A DNA stretch of 39,029 nucleotides. Origin: Asterionellopsis glacialis (Eukaryota; Bacillariophyta; Plagiogrammaphyceae; Rhaphoneidales; Asterionellopsidaceae). The translations under genes and the position numbers were made by a program. Below, one piece after another: positions 10,513 through 20,339 of the stretch (positions are counted from its first letter, which is position 1; each line of letters opens with the position of its first letter). The notes under the pieces are model-generated. The model saw only the letters and a list, made by a program, of their open reading frames with translations. It made no database searches and had not been told where the DNA came from. The stretch covers positions 24,658-63,686 of the forward strand of contig WKLE02001445.1 of NCBI GenBank assembly GCA_014885115.2, given 5' to 3'.

Positions 10513-12408
10513 ATGAAAAGATTGTCCTCCTCCTCCTCCTCAAATCTTTTTCATTTGGGAAGTAGACGTAGTGGTAGATCGACTCCAATCACTGGTGCTG
10601 GGTCTACTCTTCTAACTAGTAGACTTGGCAGTACTCTTCGTCATCATTCATCATTGATTGCTACGACAAGAACAAAAGGTGCAACTCCTTACGAAGATTC
10701 CTCGTCTGTGACTCATAAATTTAGTTCAAGTCATCATCATCATTATTATTCTACAACTTCCGGTTATGCGACCAGTAGTAGTGAAAACAACAAACGTGGT
10801 ATTCATGATGATGCAAATCAAAAGAATTTTATAGAGAAGAATGCCAAAAAGGAGGTCTTGTTAGCAACGATTGCACAAGAAGCAGAACTTTTGTCTTCGT
10901 TATTCTTGACACAACTTTTAAAAGTGAAAAAAGAAAGAAGTGGTACATCATCATCGTCATCATCTGCTACTACTAATACTACTCAAGATGCTGAGAATGC
11001 CAAGCAAGCTGCTCAAACATTAATAAGTCTTACAAAAGATATCTCGTTATTGTTGTGTAACAGCAGCAGAGCAGCAGAACAGCAACAAGCAGAAGACAAG
11101 CAAGACGCCAATGAAACTACTGCTGCTCTACAAAGTTTACATCGTGCATTTATATCTGTAATATCATTGTGTATTCATACAATACCAGCAGATCCAACAT
11201 TAATATTAACTTCGTTAGACTTAGCAAGACAATGCAATGATGGATTATCATTACCTTTACATTTACCATTATATCAACAATTAGCAAATGCAATTGCATT
11301 ATATGCACCATCACCGCCATCATTGGATAATGATGCTCCTACTAACACTGCTGCTACTAATATGAATGACGGCATTGCTGACAGTGATCCGCATGATTCA
11401 CCTGTAGCATTACCAACCTCTTCCTCCACAAGGGGAACTGCTGCTGCAGATATGATATTGGAAACATCCAAATGGGTGGAGGATACATTGGGTATGCCCT
11501 TAGATACATCCTTCTTTCGTGAACCACTTTTAACATTAGTGAAACGAAATCAATATAAACAAGCCATGAACCTATTATTGCGAATGGATCCAGAAATAGA
11601 TAAAAATCGTACACTTGATAAATTGTTTGGTGAAATCATGAGTCAATTCACTACTTGTACAATTACAGGGAGTGAAAATATAGATGTCTTGTTGAGGAAT
11701 ATTACTAAAACTAGTGTACAGCAACAGCATGCCAAGGATGATGCAATCGAATTACTTCTCATGGTCCATCAATTCGCTGTACAATTATTAAAGCTATCAC
11801 CATTATTTAGCCATTCTGAAACATTAGGTGAAGTTATGACTCGATTATTACGAAGTGAAGATCGTGATGAAGAACTTTATATTGATTTGATTTCATCATC
11901 AGCAAGAACAAGAGGAAATTTTAGGAATACTACTAGTGATGGTGTTGTGGAGTTGTCCGATATCATTGATAGTATGATTCTTTCGCCAGCGGATAATGAT
12001 GATACTACTATTAATACTAATGGAAGGAGTGTTTCCGATATGAAAGTAGCTTTCCAAAAGATTATTACAAAAGTGAATGTGATTCGTAATTCACCTAAAC
12101 GATTTCCACGATCCTCATCCTCATTGGAACCGTCTTCTTTCGATAATATCATCATCAATCAAAGATTCTTAGATGAAAGTAAGAACAATAACGATGAAGG
12201 GTTTCTACAACATGAAAAATCAAGAGATGAATTACTGTTTGACGTTTATGCAAGAGATTATTATGAAGATGATTATAGTATGAATATACCGGACATTTCG
12301 GACCAATTTGAAAATGAGAAAGGTGTCGGTGAACAAGGGCTCACATATACTTCCATGTACGAAGATAAGATTTTAAAAGATCACATGGAAGATGCTGATG
12401 CAGATTGA
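10513..12408 (+). CDS. Putative mitochondrial PPR-like helical protein, paralogue 2
   Basis: This frame of 631 residues starts at the first ATG after the N gap, so the annotated start is provisional. The N-terminus is a strong mitochondrial presequence candidate: Arg/Ser/Thr/Leu-rich, with no acidic residue in the first 60. It shares the two blocks of its upstream neighbour. Block one, near residues 208-268, has SLHRAFISVISLC and LSLPLHLPLYQ. Block two, near 320-362, has FFREPLLTLVKRNQYKQAMN, again PPR-like. The two proteins are in the same order and orientation, so they are a tandem duplication that has diverged strongly outside these blocks. The C-terminus is acidic but lacks the long Asp runs of paralogue 1. 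No enzyme motif is visible; the family is unknown to me. Confidence 0.85.
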   Translation: MKRLSSSSSSNLFHLGSRRSGRSTPITGAGSTLLTSRLGSTLRHHSSLIATTRTKGATPYEDSSSVTHKFSSSHHHHYYSTTSGYATSSSENNKRGIHDDANQKNFIEKNAKKEVLLATIAQEAELLSSLFLTQLLKVKKERSGTSSSSSSATTNTTQDAENAKQAAQTLISLTKDISLLLCNSSRAAEQQQAEDKQDANETTAALQSLHRAFISVISLCIHTIPADPTLILTSLDLARQCNDGLSLPLHLPLYQQLANAIALYAPSPPSLDNDAPTNTAATNMNDGIADSDPHDSPVALPTSSSTRGTAAADMILETSKWVEDTLGMPLDTSFFREPLLTLVKRNQYKQAMNLLLRMDPEIDKNRTLDKLFGEIMSQFTTCTITGSENIDVLLRNITKTSVQQQHAKDDAIELLLMVHQFAVQLLKLSPLFSHSETLGEVMTRLLRSEDRDEELYIDLISSSARTRGNFRNTTSDGVVELSDIIDSMILSPADNDDTTINTNGRSVSDMKVAFQKIITKVNVIRNSPKRFPRSSSSLEPSSFDNIIINQRFLDESKNNNDEGFLQHEKSRDELLFDVYARDYYEDDYSMNIPDISDQFENEKGVGEQGLTYTSMYEDKILKDHMEDADAD

Positions 12409-13523
12409 AGGAAATACAAACAAACAATCTGAATACACACGCACGCGTTTGACGGATGGGACTGTTTCATTTTGAATGTTCAGCACAGATCACAAAATAG
12501 TCATATTGATACGTTTCTTCCGCACTCTACCTAGGAAAGATATAAAGAAAAGAAGCTAGAACAAAAGAACAATATACATTTCAAAAAAAGATAGTTAAAG
12601 CACTTACCACCAAGTACAGACAATGTTTCTACGCAGAATCCATTAAGGTAGCAGCCCTTTACAACATTTTGTAAGCAGAAAGTAAGTTTGTGCAGCAAAG
12701 CGATCTTTTTCCTCGTTACATTCCGCCAAAATTTCAAAAATTTACCTTCATCTTGATACTTCTGAAGAATTCATTGTATTGGAAAACGAAGGATTTCTCG
12801 CAATAATGTCATACACACATACCAGCTTCTATTGTTCTTACCAGGTAGTCCAAAAATGGTAGATTATGTACCTGGTACGGTACTGTAATACTTGCTACCG
12901 GTACTGGTTCAAAAGAAGAATCTCTCCCTCAAAAACGAGAGGATCTTACTCGTATTTCCCAAGAAACTTCGCAGCTGCTGGACGCACGCGTACCGGTAGT
13001 ACCCTGCGGGTATCTGAAACACAGATCTCCGTCCAAGAGAACTTGCCCAGTTCTCATAACAACTGGGGACAAGAGGCATTCAGTCATAACAAGGTCATCG
13101 CCATTGACATAGCAAACGAGAGACGAAAAAGATAGTTTCGAGTTGTTTTTGTGTACGAGATATATTTCCTGCTGACAATCTTATCGGTATTGGAATAATA
13201 ATAAACCATTGTAAAAAAATTTCGACGGAATTCTGTCTCTTTTCACAAAGAGTTTTGAAGTAGTCATTACATTCATAGTTTTTACAGAATCCACAGCATC
13301 TACTATCTGCACATTGTCTAAAACGAAGAAACATTTACAATATGGGGTAAGCTTGGGAATTTGTGCTTGGTTTGAAAAAAAAAAAAAACATTTTTCATTT
13401 TTGTTTGAGTGCCTTGGGGTTATTTTTCGTGGGACTCAATAGACAGATGTTCATACGGTGATATTCAGCCACCAGTGGTTTATAAGACCTATCCTCTCAC
13501 TATAAACTCTTTTCCGTATTATA
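12409..13523. other. Intergenic region with GGTAC-type words and one small frame
   Basis: About 1.1 kb. CCAGGTA/TACCTGG words occur at 12841 and 12869, with further TACCGGTA variants to 13000. An ATG-initiated 89-codon frame at 12866-13135 has no known domain, but it encodes GSTLRVSET, a peptide that recurs in another small frame at 17174-17476 (see findings). A poly-A run lies near 13377-13389. A TTTATAAG sequence near 13478 could be a TATA element for the next gene. Confidence 0.45.
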
Positions 13524-14243
13524 ATGATGTATGAATTCCACAGAGACGACGAAGATGTTCTCAAACAATGGGATGCACATGAAAAGACGGGTGGTTCCAC
13601 GGTGGATGAAGAGACTGTACCTGCCTTGATGGGTAGTCCTGGTGGAGGAGGTACGGCAGGTTCGGATGATTGGGCTGGTGAAACACCACCTAGGACAAGA
13701 GGTGACGTTCATGATGAATTAGATGATCAATTAAATCCCAAACGAAATGCGTTACATCGATTTTTTAATTTTATACGGTTCATTACAATTTTCTCAGCAA
13801 GTAATATGCTCTTGGGACAATTTATTGGTATAGCCTTTGATGCAGTCGGTCCTATACAATACGTACTTCGTATCTATGTTATTTTACTATGTTGCTTGAC
13901 AATTTTAAATGAATTGGAATGGACAAACTTGACCTTGAGTTCAGCCTTGTTAAAAATATGGATATCCAGAGGCTTAATCTATGGATTTGTCGGTGTGTTG
14001 GGATTGGAAGAAAATGATGTTTCACCTCATACCAAAAATATGAGTATGGTGGGACGGACCGCAGCACTTAATTATATCAAGGTCGTTGCATGGATGATGG
14101 TTGCATGCGGTATATTGTACACAGTTATGGGGATCCTTTGTTTACAGATTGTGTCGGATAAAATTCGTGAAAATTATCAAGGGCGAGTTGCCAGGGCAGC
14201 AGAATTACGTCGTACAGGATTATTTGAATCTTCCAACCCTTAA
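13524..14243 (+). CDS. Four-helix membrane protein, COPI-associated/TVP15-like
   Basis: A 239-residue frame that starts at the first of two Met codons (ATGATG). Residues 1-75 are acidic, Gly- and Pro-rich and probably cytosolic. Four hydrophobic segments follow at about 80-105, 112-131, 148-162 and 183-208, then a basic tail (RVARAAELRR). The third segment carries SRGLIYGFVGVLG, which matches the Arg-Gly-x-x-Tyr-x-Phe-x-Gly pattern I associate with the COPI-associated protein family (Golgi TVP15 of yeast). The number, spacing and length of helices agree with that family. On this basis it would act in Golgi/ER vesicle membranes. The call rests on one motif and topology; an unrelated tetraspanning protein is the main alternative. 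Confidence 0.8.
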   Translation: MMYEFHRDDEDVLKQWDAHEKTGGSTVDEETVPALMGSPGGGGTAGSDDWAGETPPRTRGDVHDELDDQLNPKRNALHRFFNFIRFITIFSASNMLLGQFIGIAFDAVGPIQYVLRIYVILLCCLTILNELEWTNLTLSSALLKIWISRGLIYGFVGVLGLEENDVSPHTKNMSMVGRTAALNYIKVVAWMMVACGILYTVMGILCLQIVSDKIRENYQGRVARAAELRRTGLFESSNP

Positions 14244-15119
14244 TACATAACAAGTAGCGTTGAAATATAATTAGTATACAATGTACTTAAAAAGAAGAGA
14301 GTACTGTATCAATATTTAAAGTAACGATTGAATCATGAATGTGTGGTTGAATGTATGGTAGAAGCAATTACTTGATTTTGATGATGACCATAACATGATT
14401 TTAGTTTCTTCACTACAACTGCAATTGGTTAAACTGTTTGACAACACAGTCAACCGTGTAGATAGATCCTCAACACAATCACCATTCATTCTTCCAAAGT
14501 CGCCAAAGCATGCTCCCTGAACAATCAATGCAGTGCACCGTCCGTACCCTACATGGTTGTGCCAACGCTGTTGTTACCAGGTACAACTACAGTCAATCTC
14601 TTTCTGGTTGCCTTGTGACTTTGAACTATGGTACTTACGATTTGTATAATATGTAGGCAGCCTTTCTAGTCTCGTGAGTGCCGTAAATAGTTTCGAGTAG
14701 CATATCTTCATCCAGAACTTTAGTCATAGCTGACGCTTAATCCAAAGTTCCTCCATGTATTCATAATTTTGTTAAAAAAAGTCCATTGAAACCCACCATT
14801 ATTGGGGACTACTACAGCTTCCTATTCATTTCAAATCAAGTATGCTAGATTGGCTATGAAGGTGTAGATATGATTGCAAGATGTTGCATAGTATTTATGG
14901 TTCCTCTGTCTCGTTTCTGCACCTCTAAGGAATAGGTAAAACATGTTTGTACAAAAGTGCTGCATTCTTCAAACACTAGAGAGACACCTTAACACCCCAG
15001 CAAAATCATCATCCTTTCAAAATTGCCAAGTAATGCTCTCAGAACAAGTATGCCAAAACGATGTTCAGGTTCTGTTTATGAAAAGAGCTTAGCTAATATT
15101 AACAGGAAGTTTAGGATTT
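14244..15119. other. Convergent intergenic region, no gene seen
   Basis: About 0.9 kb between the stop codons of two converging genes, so it should hold both 3' UTRs. I see no coding frame with support. A CCAGGTA word is at 14577. Confidence 0.5.
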
Positions 15120-16037
15120 CTAATTCCGTCTTCTTCCAAATAAGGATCTTCTGTGTCTGCTATCAGTTTTTACCCCCGTTACCTTGGTTCTATGTGTGCT
15201 AACAAGGTTACCAGTAGACGTCTCTCTTGTAATAGATTGGGATGATGTTCCTTTTGATGGAGAACCCTCATTGGCCAAACGACCAATATATCGAATGAAG
15301 GTAAACTTTACGTTGGATCCTACTGCATACCTCGAAACTGCCGACCAAACATCATCTACCTTCATGTTCATAGAACTCCGTCCGTTAATGGCAACAAGCT
15401 GATCACCTGGTTCAACTTTACCACCTATAGCCTTGAGTGCCGCATTGCCATTGGGTAACATTTTGGCTACCCAACATCCTCCACCATTTTCATGGAAAAG
15501 AATTCCCATGGGGAGTTGGATATGAATTTCCATTACCTGTATATCTCGCTTGCTATCCACCTCAAGTGATTTATTATAGGGAACTCCACTTACTTCATGT
15601 TTTGCTCTAGCTGCATATCTAGCCAACACCTTCATTCGTTTGCCACTCTCGAAAATAACGGGTCTACTAATTGCGCTCAAATCAGATACACTTGTCATTG
15701 ATACATCATCTGTGTGTGTGTTGCTGGAAGATTTTGATCGTAGTTTTCTACGTTGTCTTCGCTTGTGGGGATACCTCATTGGAAATTTTCTCAAGTCATC
15801 AGTTTCATCATCATCATCACTTAGGAAATCATCATATTCCACACTTGATCCACCGCATCCCCAGATCCACGATCCAAAACCACAACCACTTCCATCTCCA
15901 CCAAGTCGCGTTTCATCAGTAGTTTCCATAGTGTACTCATCGCTGTAATTATAACTATCTTCGGACGATGAAACTTCAACGTCTGTTTCTGATAGAATAG
16001 ATAGGCTTGGCATTTGAGAAACTCTTCTGGAAGGCAT
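15120..16037 (-). CDS. PDZ-domain protein
   Basis: An intronless frame of 305 residues from an ATG at 16037. Residues 1-95 are acidic and Ser-rich, with a Gly/Trp/Cys patch (GFGSWIWGCGG) near residue 55. A strongly basic stretch (KRRQRRKLRSK) follows. One PDZ domain covers about 169-250: the carboxylate-binding loop is PMGILF at 176-181, the core has KVEPGDQLVAINGRS, and the last strand is VKFTFIRYIG. PDZ domains bind the C-terminal peptides of partner proteins, so this is probably a scaffold or adaptor. No catalytic domain or membrane segment is visible, which argues against an HtrA or Ctp-type protease. The tail is Arg-rich (RHRRSLFGRRRN). The partner cannot be predicted. The next gene, at 17548, is transcribed away from it. 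Confidence 0.88.
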   Translation of the reverse strand: MPSRRVSQMPSLSILSETDVEVSSSEDSYNYSDEYTMETTDETRLGGDGSGCGFGSWIWGCGGSSVEYDDFLSDDDDETDDLRKFPMRYPHKRRQRRKLRSKSSSNTHTDDVSMTSVSDLSAISRPVIFESGKRMKVLARYAARAKHEVSGVPYNKSLEVDSKRDIQVMEIHIQLPMGILFHENGGGCWVAKMLPNGNAALKAIGGKVEPGDQLVAINGRSSMNMKVDDVWSAVSRYAVGSNVKFTFIRYIGRLANEGSPSKGTSSQSITRETSTGNLVSTHRTKVTGVKTDSRHRRSLFGRRRN

Positions 16038-17173
16038 GTTGTTCTTTTATTTATTTTGTTTATTTCGATATTTGGCTATAGATTCTACTGATCTGAAATA
16101 GATCGTCAGAAGACTTCCGCATCAAAATGGTTTGATATAGCTAGATACTCTAATCCTAGCGGCTTTGCTTCAGTGTGACAAGTATTTGATTTTATTGCGG
16201 ATGGAAAGACTTTCAACAATTCCGTGCAACTCCGTGTTGTGTACCTCAATGTTACTCCGTTCGTGAAGCAGACTCTGATGAGCGTTGAGTGGATTGATGG
16301 AGTTGTTTGGATAGCTTGTTGGGTGTGTTTCATCCCTAATTGCGGAATGCTTCGCTAATCGCCAAAAGTTTAAACAATAAGATACAAAACTGCCGAATAG
16401 CAATCCTCGGAGTTTCGCATTGTACAGTATGACTCATATTAAGGCTCAACGCACTTGATGAAATATAGAGGATTTCTTCTTGACCTTACTGGTAACAAAT
16501 CGCCTAAACACACCAGCCACCTCTCGCCACCTCTCCGTCTTTTTTAATTAAAGAACCTTCCGTTCTTATCTCCACTAATTCTATCATTCTCAGGAAACTT
16601 ATCTGTAAAGACCGTATGAACTTATACCAGGTAAGGACCTGAGGACTTTTCCGTATAATCCGAGAATAATTTTAAAATAAAATTGCCGTTACAAGTTGTA
16701 CCTTGTTTGGAGATACTAATGTGTTCCAACTGCCGGACACACCAATTCTTAACGCATGCCAGCACAATGGTTATACGGGATTAAATGTTAAACAACTCTT
16801 CCTTTCGGTATTTTGCTCAATACCAAAGAAAGGTACAGTAGACGAATCCCGCAAGCATCTTGCATACAAAGAAAAATCTTGTTCTGGTTACCTTATGGAT
16901 CCAATGTGTTACCTGCACAGGTCTCAATCATCTTGCAGGTATTTTATCCTTTGTAAGGTGATTTCAACCTAGTTCAGTATAGTGCCTGGTAAGAGATAGT
17001 CCTACCAGTAGTCATGTCGGCTGTACGTATATATATATCAGGACTATTAGGGACGATAGCTAGCTACCTGGTATGTACATGGTGCCGCGGCCAGGGATGA
17101 TCCCTTTGACCCTTGAACTGTACGGATCCTGTACGTCATACGGTAAGGATCCTCTTCGGAATTGGTCTGTCAA

Positions 17174-17476
17174 ATGTACGTACAAAGATCGATTGGAGTC
17201 CGGCCGTCGACCGTCCCATCTCTTGTGAAACTGTCTGTCCGGCTGGTAGCGAATTGCATTGTACTTACTTGGGGGACTCTGACGGGAAAAACGTCAGTGA
17301 AAAACAAATCAAAAATAATAAGCGTAGTTCAGGGTACGCCTGGAACCAAGGGATCGACTCTACGAGTTTCTGAGACGACACCACCCATCACACCGACTCT
17401 ACGAGTTTCTGAGACGATACCACCCATCACACTGGCGAAAGGAAGAAACTTCGAAGGAGCAACAAATAAACAATAA
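17174..17476 (+). CDS. Small uncertain frame containing a 13-residue tandem repeat
   Basis: One hundred codons from ATG to TAA with no recognised domain. Its only notable feature is the in-frame duplication TLRVSETTPPIT / TLRVSETIPPIT. The motif GSTLRVSET also occurs in the small frame at 12866-13135, encoded by different codons. It could be a real small gene, a leftover exon or a repeat family with a chance open frame. I favour no firm call. Confidence 0.2.
   Translation: MYVQRSIGVRPSTVPSLVKLSVRLVANCIVLTWGTLTGKTSVKNKSKIISVVQGTPGTKGSTLRVSETTPPITPTLRVSETIPPITLAKGRNFEGATNKQ
17355..17432. repeat. Tandem duplication, 39-base unit, two copies
   Basis: Copies 17355-17393 and 17394-17432 begin CGACTCTACGAGTTTCTGAG and differ at a single base (C to T). 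The unit is a multiple of three, so it keeps the overlying frame. Confidence 0.92.
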
Positions 17477-17547
17477 CTGTCATTGAACCTCATTTGCTTG
17501 TATAACAATAAGCACTAAAACTTCTATCTTTCTCATACCTTTTCAAT

Positions 17548-18381
17548 ATGAACCTTCACTTTCTCGCACTAATCTCATTTACTGTTTCGATTTGCGAGGC
17601 ATGGATTGTCCCAGTAACGAAACAGCAAGGAATAATGACCCGAAATGCAGAGTCAACTATTCATGGTATCAGTCAGAGATCTACGATTCTTTCAGGTACA
17701 AAGCATGGTGAAGATTCTTGTTTTATGCCTTTAGCACAAATGGATCAAGATTATTATGCACCCAGGATTATTCAGGTAATTTTTTTACGTTGTTTTTGTT
17801 CCACGAAGATGATTTTGAAAATTTAGAATATGATATCATGTCAATTAGAGTCTAGCTTTGATATTCTCACTTATTATTCCTTTCCCAATTTTCTGAAAAT
17901 TATTTGCCACAAAACTTAGATTGCTGGTGCTTACCCAGGTATTACAGCAGAAGAATTCAATGCCGTCACATCTGAACCGGCAGCAGAACAGGGACAATGG
18001 TCATATGACTTTAGTGATCCAGATGGACCACAGGTTGGTACAGTTGCTATAGAAGGAAATGCTGTTGTTCACGCTTGTCAAGATCCTGTAGTTATTATTG
18101 CAGAACACTTTGCAATTGGAGTCCCTCTTCCCGAAGTTTTGGTAGATGCTGTGGATATTATTTGTTTGGTTGACAGAGCTAATACTGAATTTGGAGAACG
18201 TAAATTCCTTGTTTTGCAACTTCCAGGAGAAACTCAATTAACAATTGGTGCATACGCAAGTAGAAGTGAATTACCAGCGGGTGCCACCATTCTTGGACGT
18301 GTTGAAATTGTGCAAATTCCTTGGCTACCCTGTATGAAACCAACAAAAACAGGAATTATGGAATGTGATGAATACTTTTAA
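17548..18381 (+). CDS. Plastid-targeted protein of unknown function
   Basis: Two exons (17548-17775 and 17920-18381) join in phase to give 229 residues. The N-terminus is a classic signal peptide, MNLHFLALISFTVSICEA, with predicted cleavage before Trp19. An aromatic residue at +1, followed by a Ser/Thr-rich segment with few acidic residues, matches bipartite plastid presequences of diatoms, where Phe is usual and Trp, Tyr or Leu is tolerated. Import through the ER membrane into the plastid is therefore likely. The mature part, from about residue 75, is a compact acidic domain of roughly 150 residues with no membrane segment (WSYDFSDPDGPQVGTVAIEG, later LPGETQLTIGAYASRSELP). I do not recognise the family. 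A stromal or thylakoid-associated role is inference from targeting only. Confidence 0.85.
17776..17919 (+). other. Intron of the plastid-protein gene
   Basis: The 144-base intron starts GTAATT and ends ACTTAG. Splicing joins codon 76 (Gln) to ATT GCT GGT in phase. Without splicing the first frame ends 51 bases past the donor. Confidence 0.85.
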
Positions 18382-18778
18382 GAAATATTCCTCCAACAAC
18401 AACAGACAGCAAACATATAGATTTCGTCGCAAGCGAGACTTAGTAATTTAAAACGATAAAAGCTGTACTTGTCTCAACTAGAATAAAGCATTGCCATAAC
18501 ATGGTAGTTTAGCGTAGTCTTCTTTTGCAAACATTAGTGGATCACTTTCCTGCAACCCCTCTCCTTCCTTCTTCAAGTAGACAGGTTTCTACTGTATCTT
18601 TAATTTCTAAATCTACTATTTTTAATCTCTAGGATATAATGGAGGGTGCGAGAAGCTATTATTATAAGTTTGGGGCTATAGGTTTCTGGGTTTCGTCTCT
18701 CTTTAAATCTTGCACATCCCTCATGGTTGCTGTCTAAAAGCTTTTTCTAAGTTTTTTCTTTGTGTTCCTGGTGCTACC
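18382..18778. other. Convergent intergenic region, no gene seen
   Basis: About 0.4 kb between two stop codons; it should hold the two 3' UTRs. Nothing else stands out. Confidence 0.5.
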
Positions 18779-20339
18779 CTATAAAGTTGGGTGAAAGGCA
18801 CGGACGTCTGAATAGAAGCGTTTCTCCTTCTTGATTGGTACAAATCCGTCTTCTTCATACTTGTCAGTTGGTTTGACATAGGCATCTTCCTTGGGAAGAC
18901 TGGTCCAAAATTCATCTTCTGTCCTCAAATAAGGGTGCACGTACAGGAGTGGTTCCAACACAGATTCACCCAGCTTACGGCACCTTGCTGGAGTCCAACC
19001 GCGTTCTGGATCAGGATTAGTACTGCAATCCTTAAAGGGCATTTCTAACGTAACTGCCAAACAATTGAATCGTGTAGCAACCTGTGTTGTTGCAATGTTT
19101 AAGTATTCTAAAACATCTTCAGGTGTGTCCGGTGGTGGATATCCAATATCTTGCTGCATATCGGAATTAGCCCGTTGATACGATGCGACAAACGCACCGT
19201 GAAGACTTTCAAGGCGTTTACCCCACGTAGGACATAATTCAGCACCAGAAATAAAGTTGTAAGGCAATTCCTCTGGTGAATTGAGATGGAGAGTGTGGAA
19301 AAGAAGGAAAAAAACAATTAAGTTTTGGTTGAGGAACAAATGATTGAATTTAAAAATGTGATGATCTACCCAAAGCGTTCTTGCATATCAATATTAAGAA
19401 ATTAATAGGTGCACTGCACGTACCATCTCCGTGAACATCTAGGAACATATCAACACCCGTTTCATCCATTTTTTTTAAAACGCAATGCACTTCTGGTGAT
19501 CGATGGAGCGTAGGTGCTTCATAGTCACCCTTGGTAGCCCATTCACGATTTAAGTTAGCACCACACGCGTTGGTACGTAAATGTCCACGAACTGCGCCAT
19601 CAGGACACATGCACGGTACAATATAAAAGGTACACTTGGTCAAAACGTCCTGAACTTGAGTATCTTCCTTACTGCTGTTGTTGCCATTATCCAATCCCAA
19701 AAGACGTGTCAAAAGTCCTTCAGCGTAATGTTCTGCCATAGTCTCACCAGGATGTTGGCGATGGATCACCCAACAAATTGTAGACCCCGATCCAATTGTA
19801 ATACATTCAATTTCACGTCCATCCAAGGATTGTCCCAAGGTTTGAACAGTAGCTTGTTTATTTTCATAGCATTTCGATATGAGTGATAAATGACGTTCAT
19901 ATGAAAATGGTGGAAAGTAACTAAAATAGATGGTTTCATTGGATGACGAGTGTACCTGTGTCCACGTTAATTTCCCATCCACGTATTGCGTGGACAAATT
20001 ACGGTACCATGCTTCTGCATCACTCATATTTTGCGTATTGTAGCATACTGTAGTACCCTGCCAAGCTTCAGGATAGGATACCTCATGAGCATTTTCAATC
20101 ACATACATTACCTTGAGTGGTCCTTGCTTTTCTTCGTCAGAATCATCATAACCACTAATAGTAACACGAAATGCAAAATATTGCATATGAGCAATCTTTT
20201 CAAGTTCGGTATAAATGTCTGGTTTCACTTTGACTGTAATAACAGTTAACGCCGAACCATCCTTAGTTTCTTCTGATTGACGAACAAATTCAATATTACC
20301 ACCATCATAGGCATCAGAGATCGAAAAGCGTGCTGGCAT
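18779..20339 (-). CDS. M14 family cytosolic-type zinc carboxypeptidase (CCP-like)
   Basis: Two exons on the minus strand (20339-19424 and 19272-18779) give 469 residues. The join restores HGDEELPYNFISG, the expected family motif, which supports the splice sites. Residues 1-140 form the beta-rich domain that precedes the catalytic domain in cytosolic carboxypeptidases. Zinc ligands are His196 and Glu199 (HPGET) and His303 (DVHGD). Substrate-binding Asn264-Arg265 lie in NLNREW. The catalytic Glu382 lies in TLEMPFKD. All active-site residues are present, and the length fits the compact bacterial/protist CCP group rather than the large animal AGBL proteins. Relatives remove C-terminal or side-chain glutamates, for example from tubulin, but the substrate here is unknown. 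No signal peptide is visible. Confidence 0.92.
19273..19423 (-). other. Intron of the carboxypeptidase gene
   Basis: The 151-base intron reads GTACGT at its 5' end and CACCAG at its 3' end on the minus strand. It splits a Glu codon (G/AG) just after the zinc-ligand motif DVHGD. The alternative of reading through gives a stop after 24 extra codons. Confidence 0.88.

Larger units (their letters stand above)
16038..17547. other. Divergent intergenic region, 1.5 kb
   Basis: It should contain the promoters of the PDZ gene and the plastid-protein gene. CCAGGTA/TACCTGG words lie at 16627 and 17065. A 100-codon frame from an ATG at 17174 to 17476 contains a 13-residue tandem repeat (listed separately) and ends 71 bases before the next gene. 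I see no other supported gene. Confidence 0.45.
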
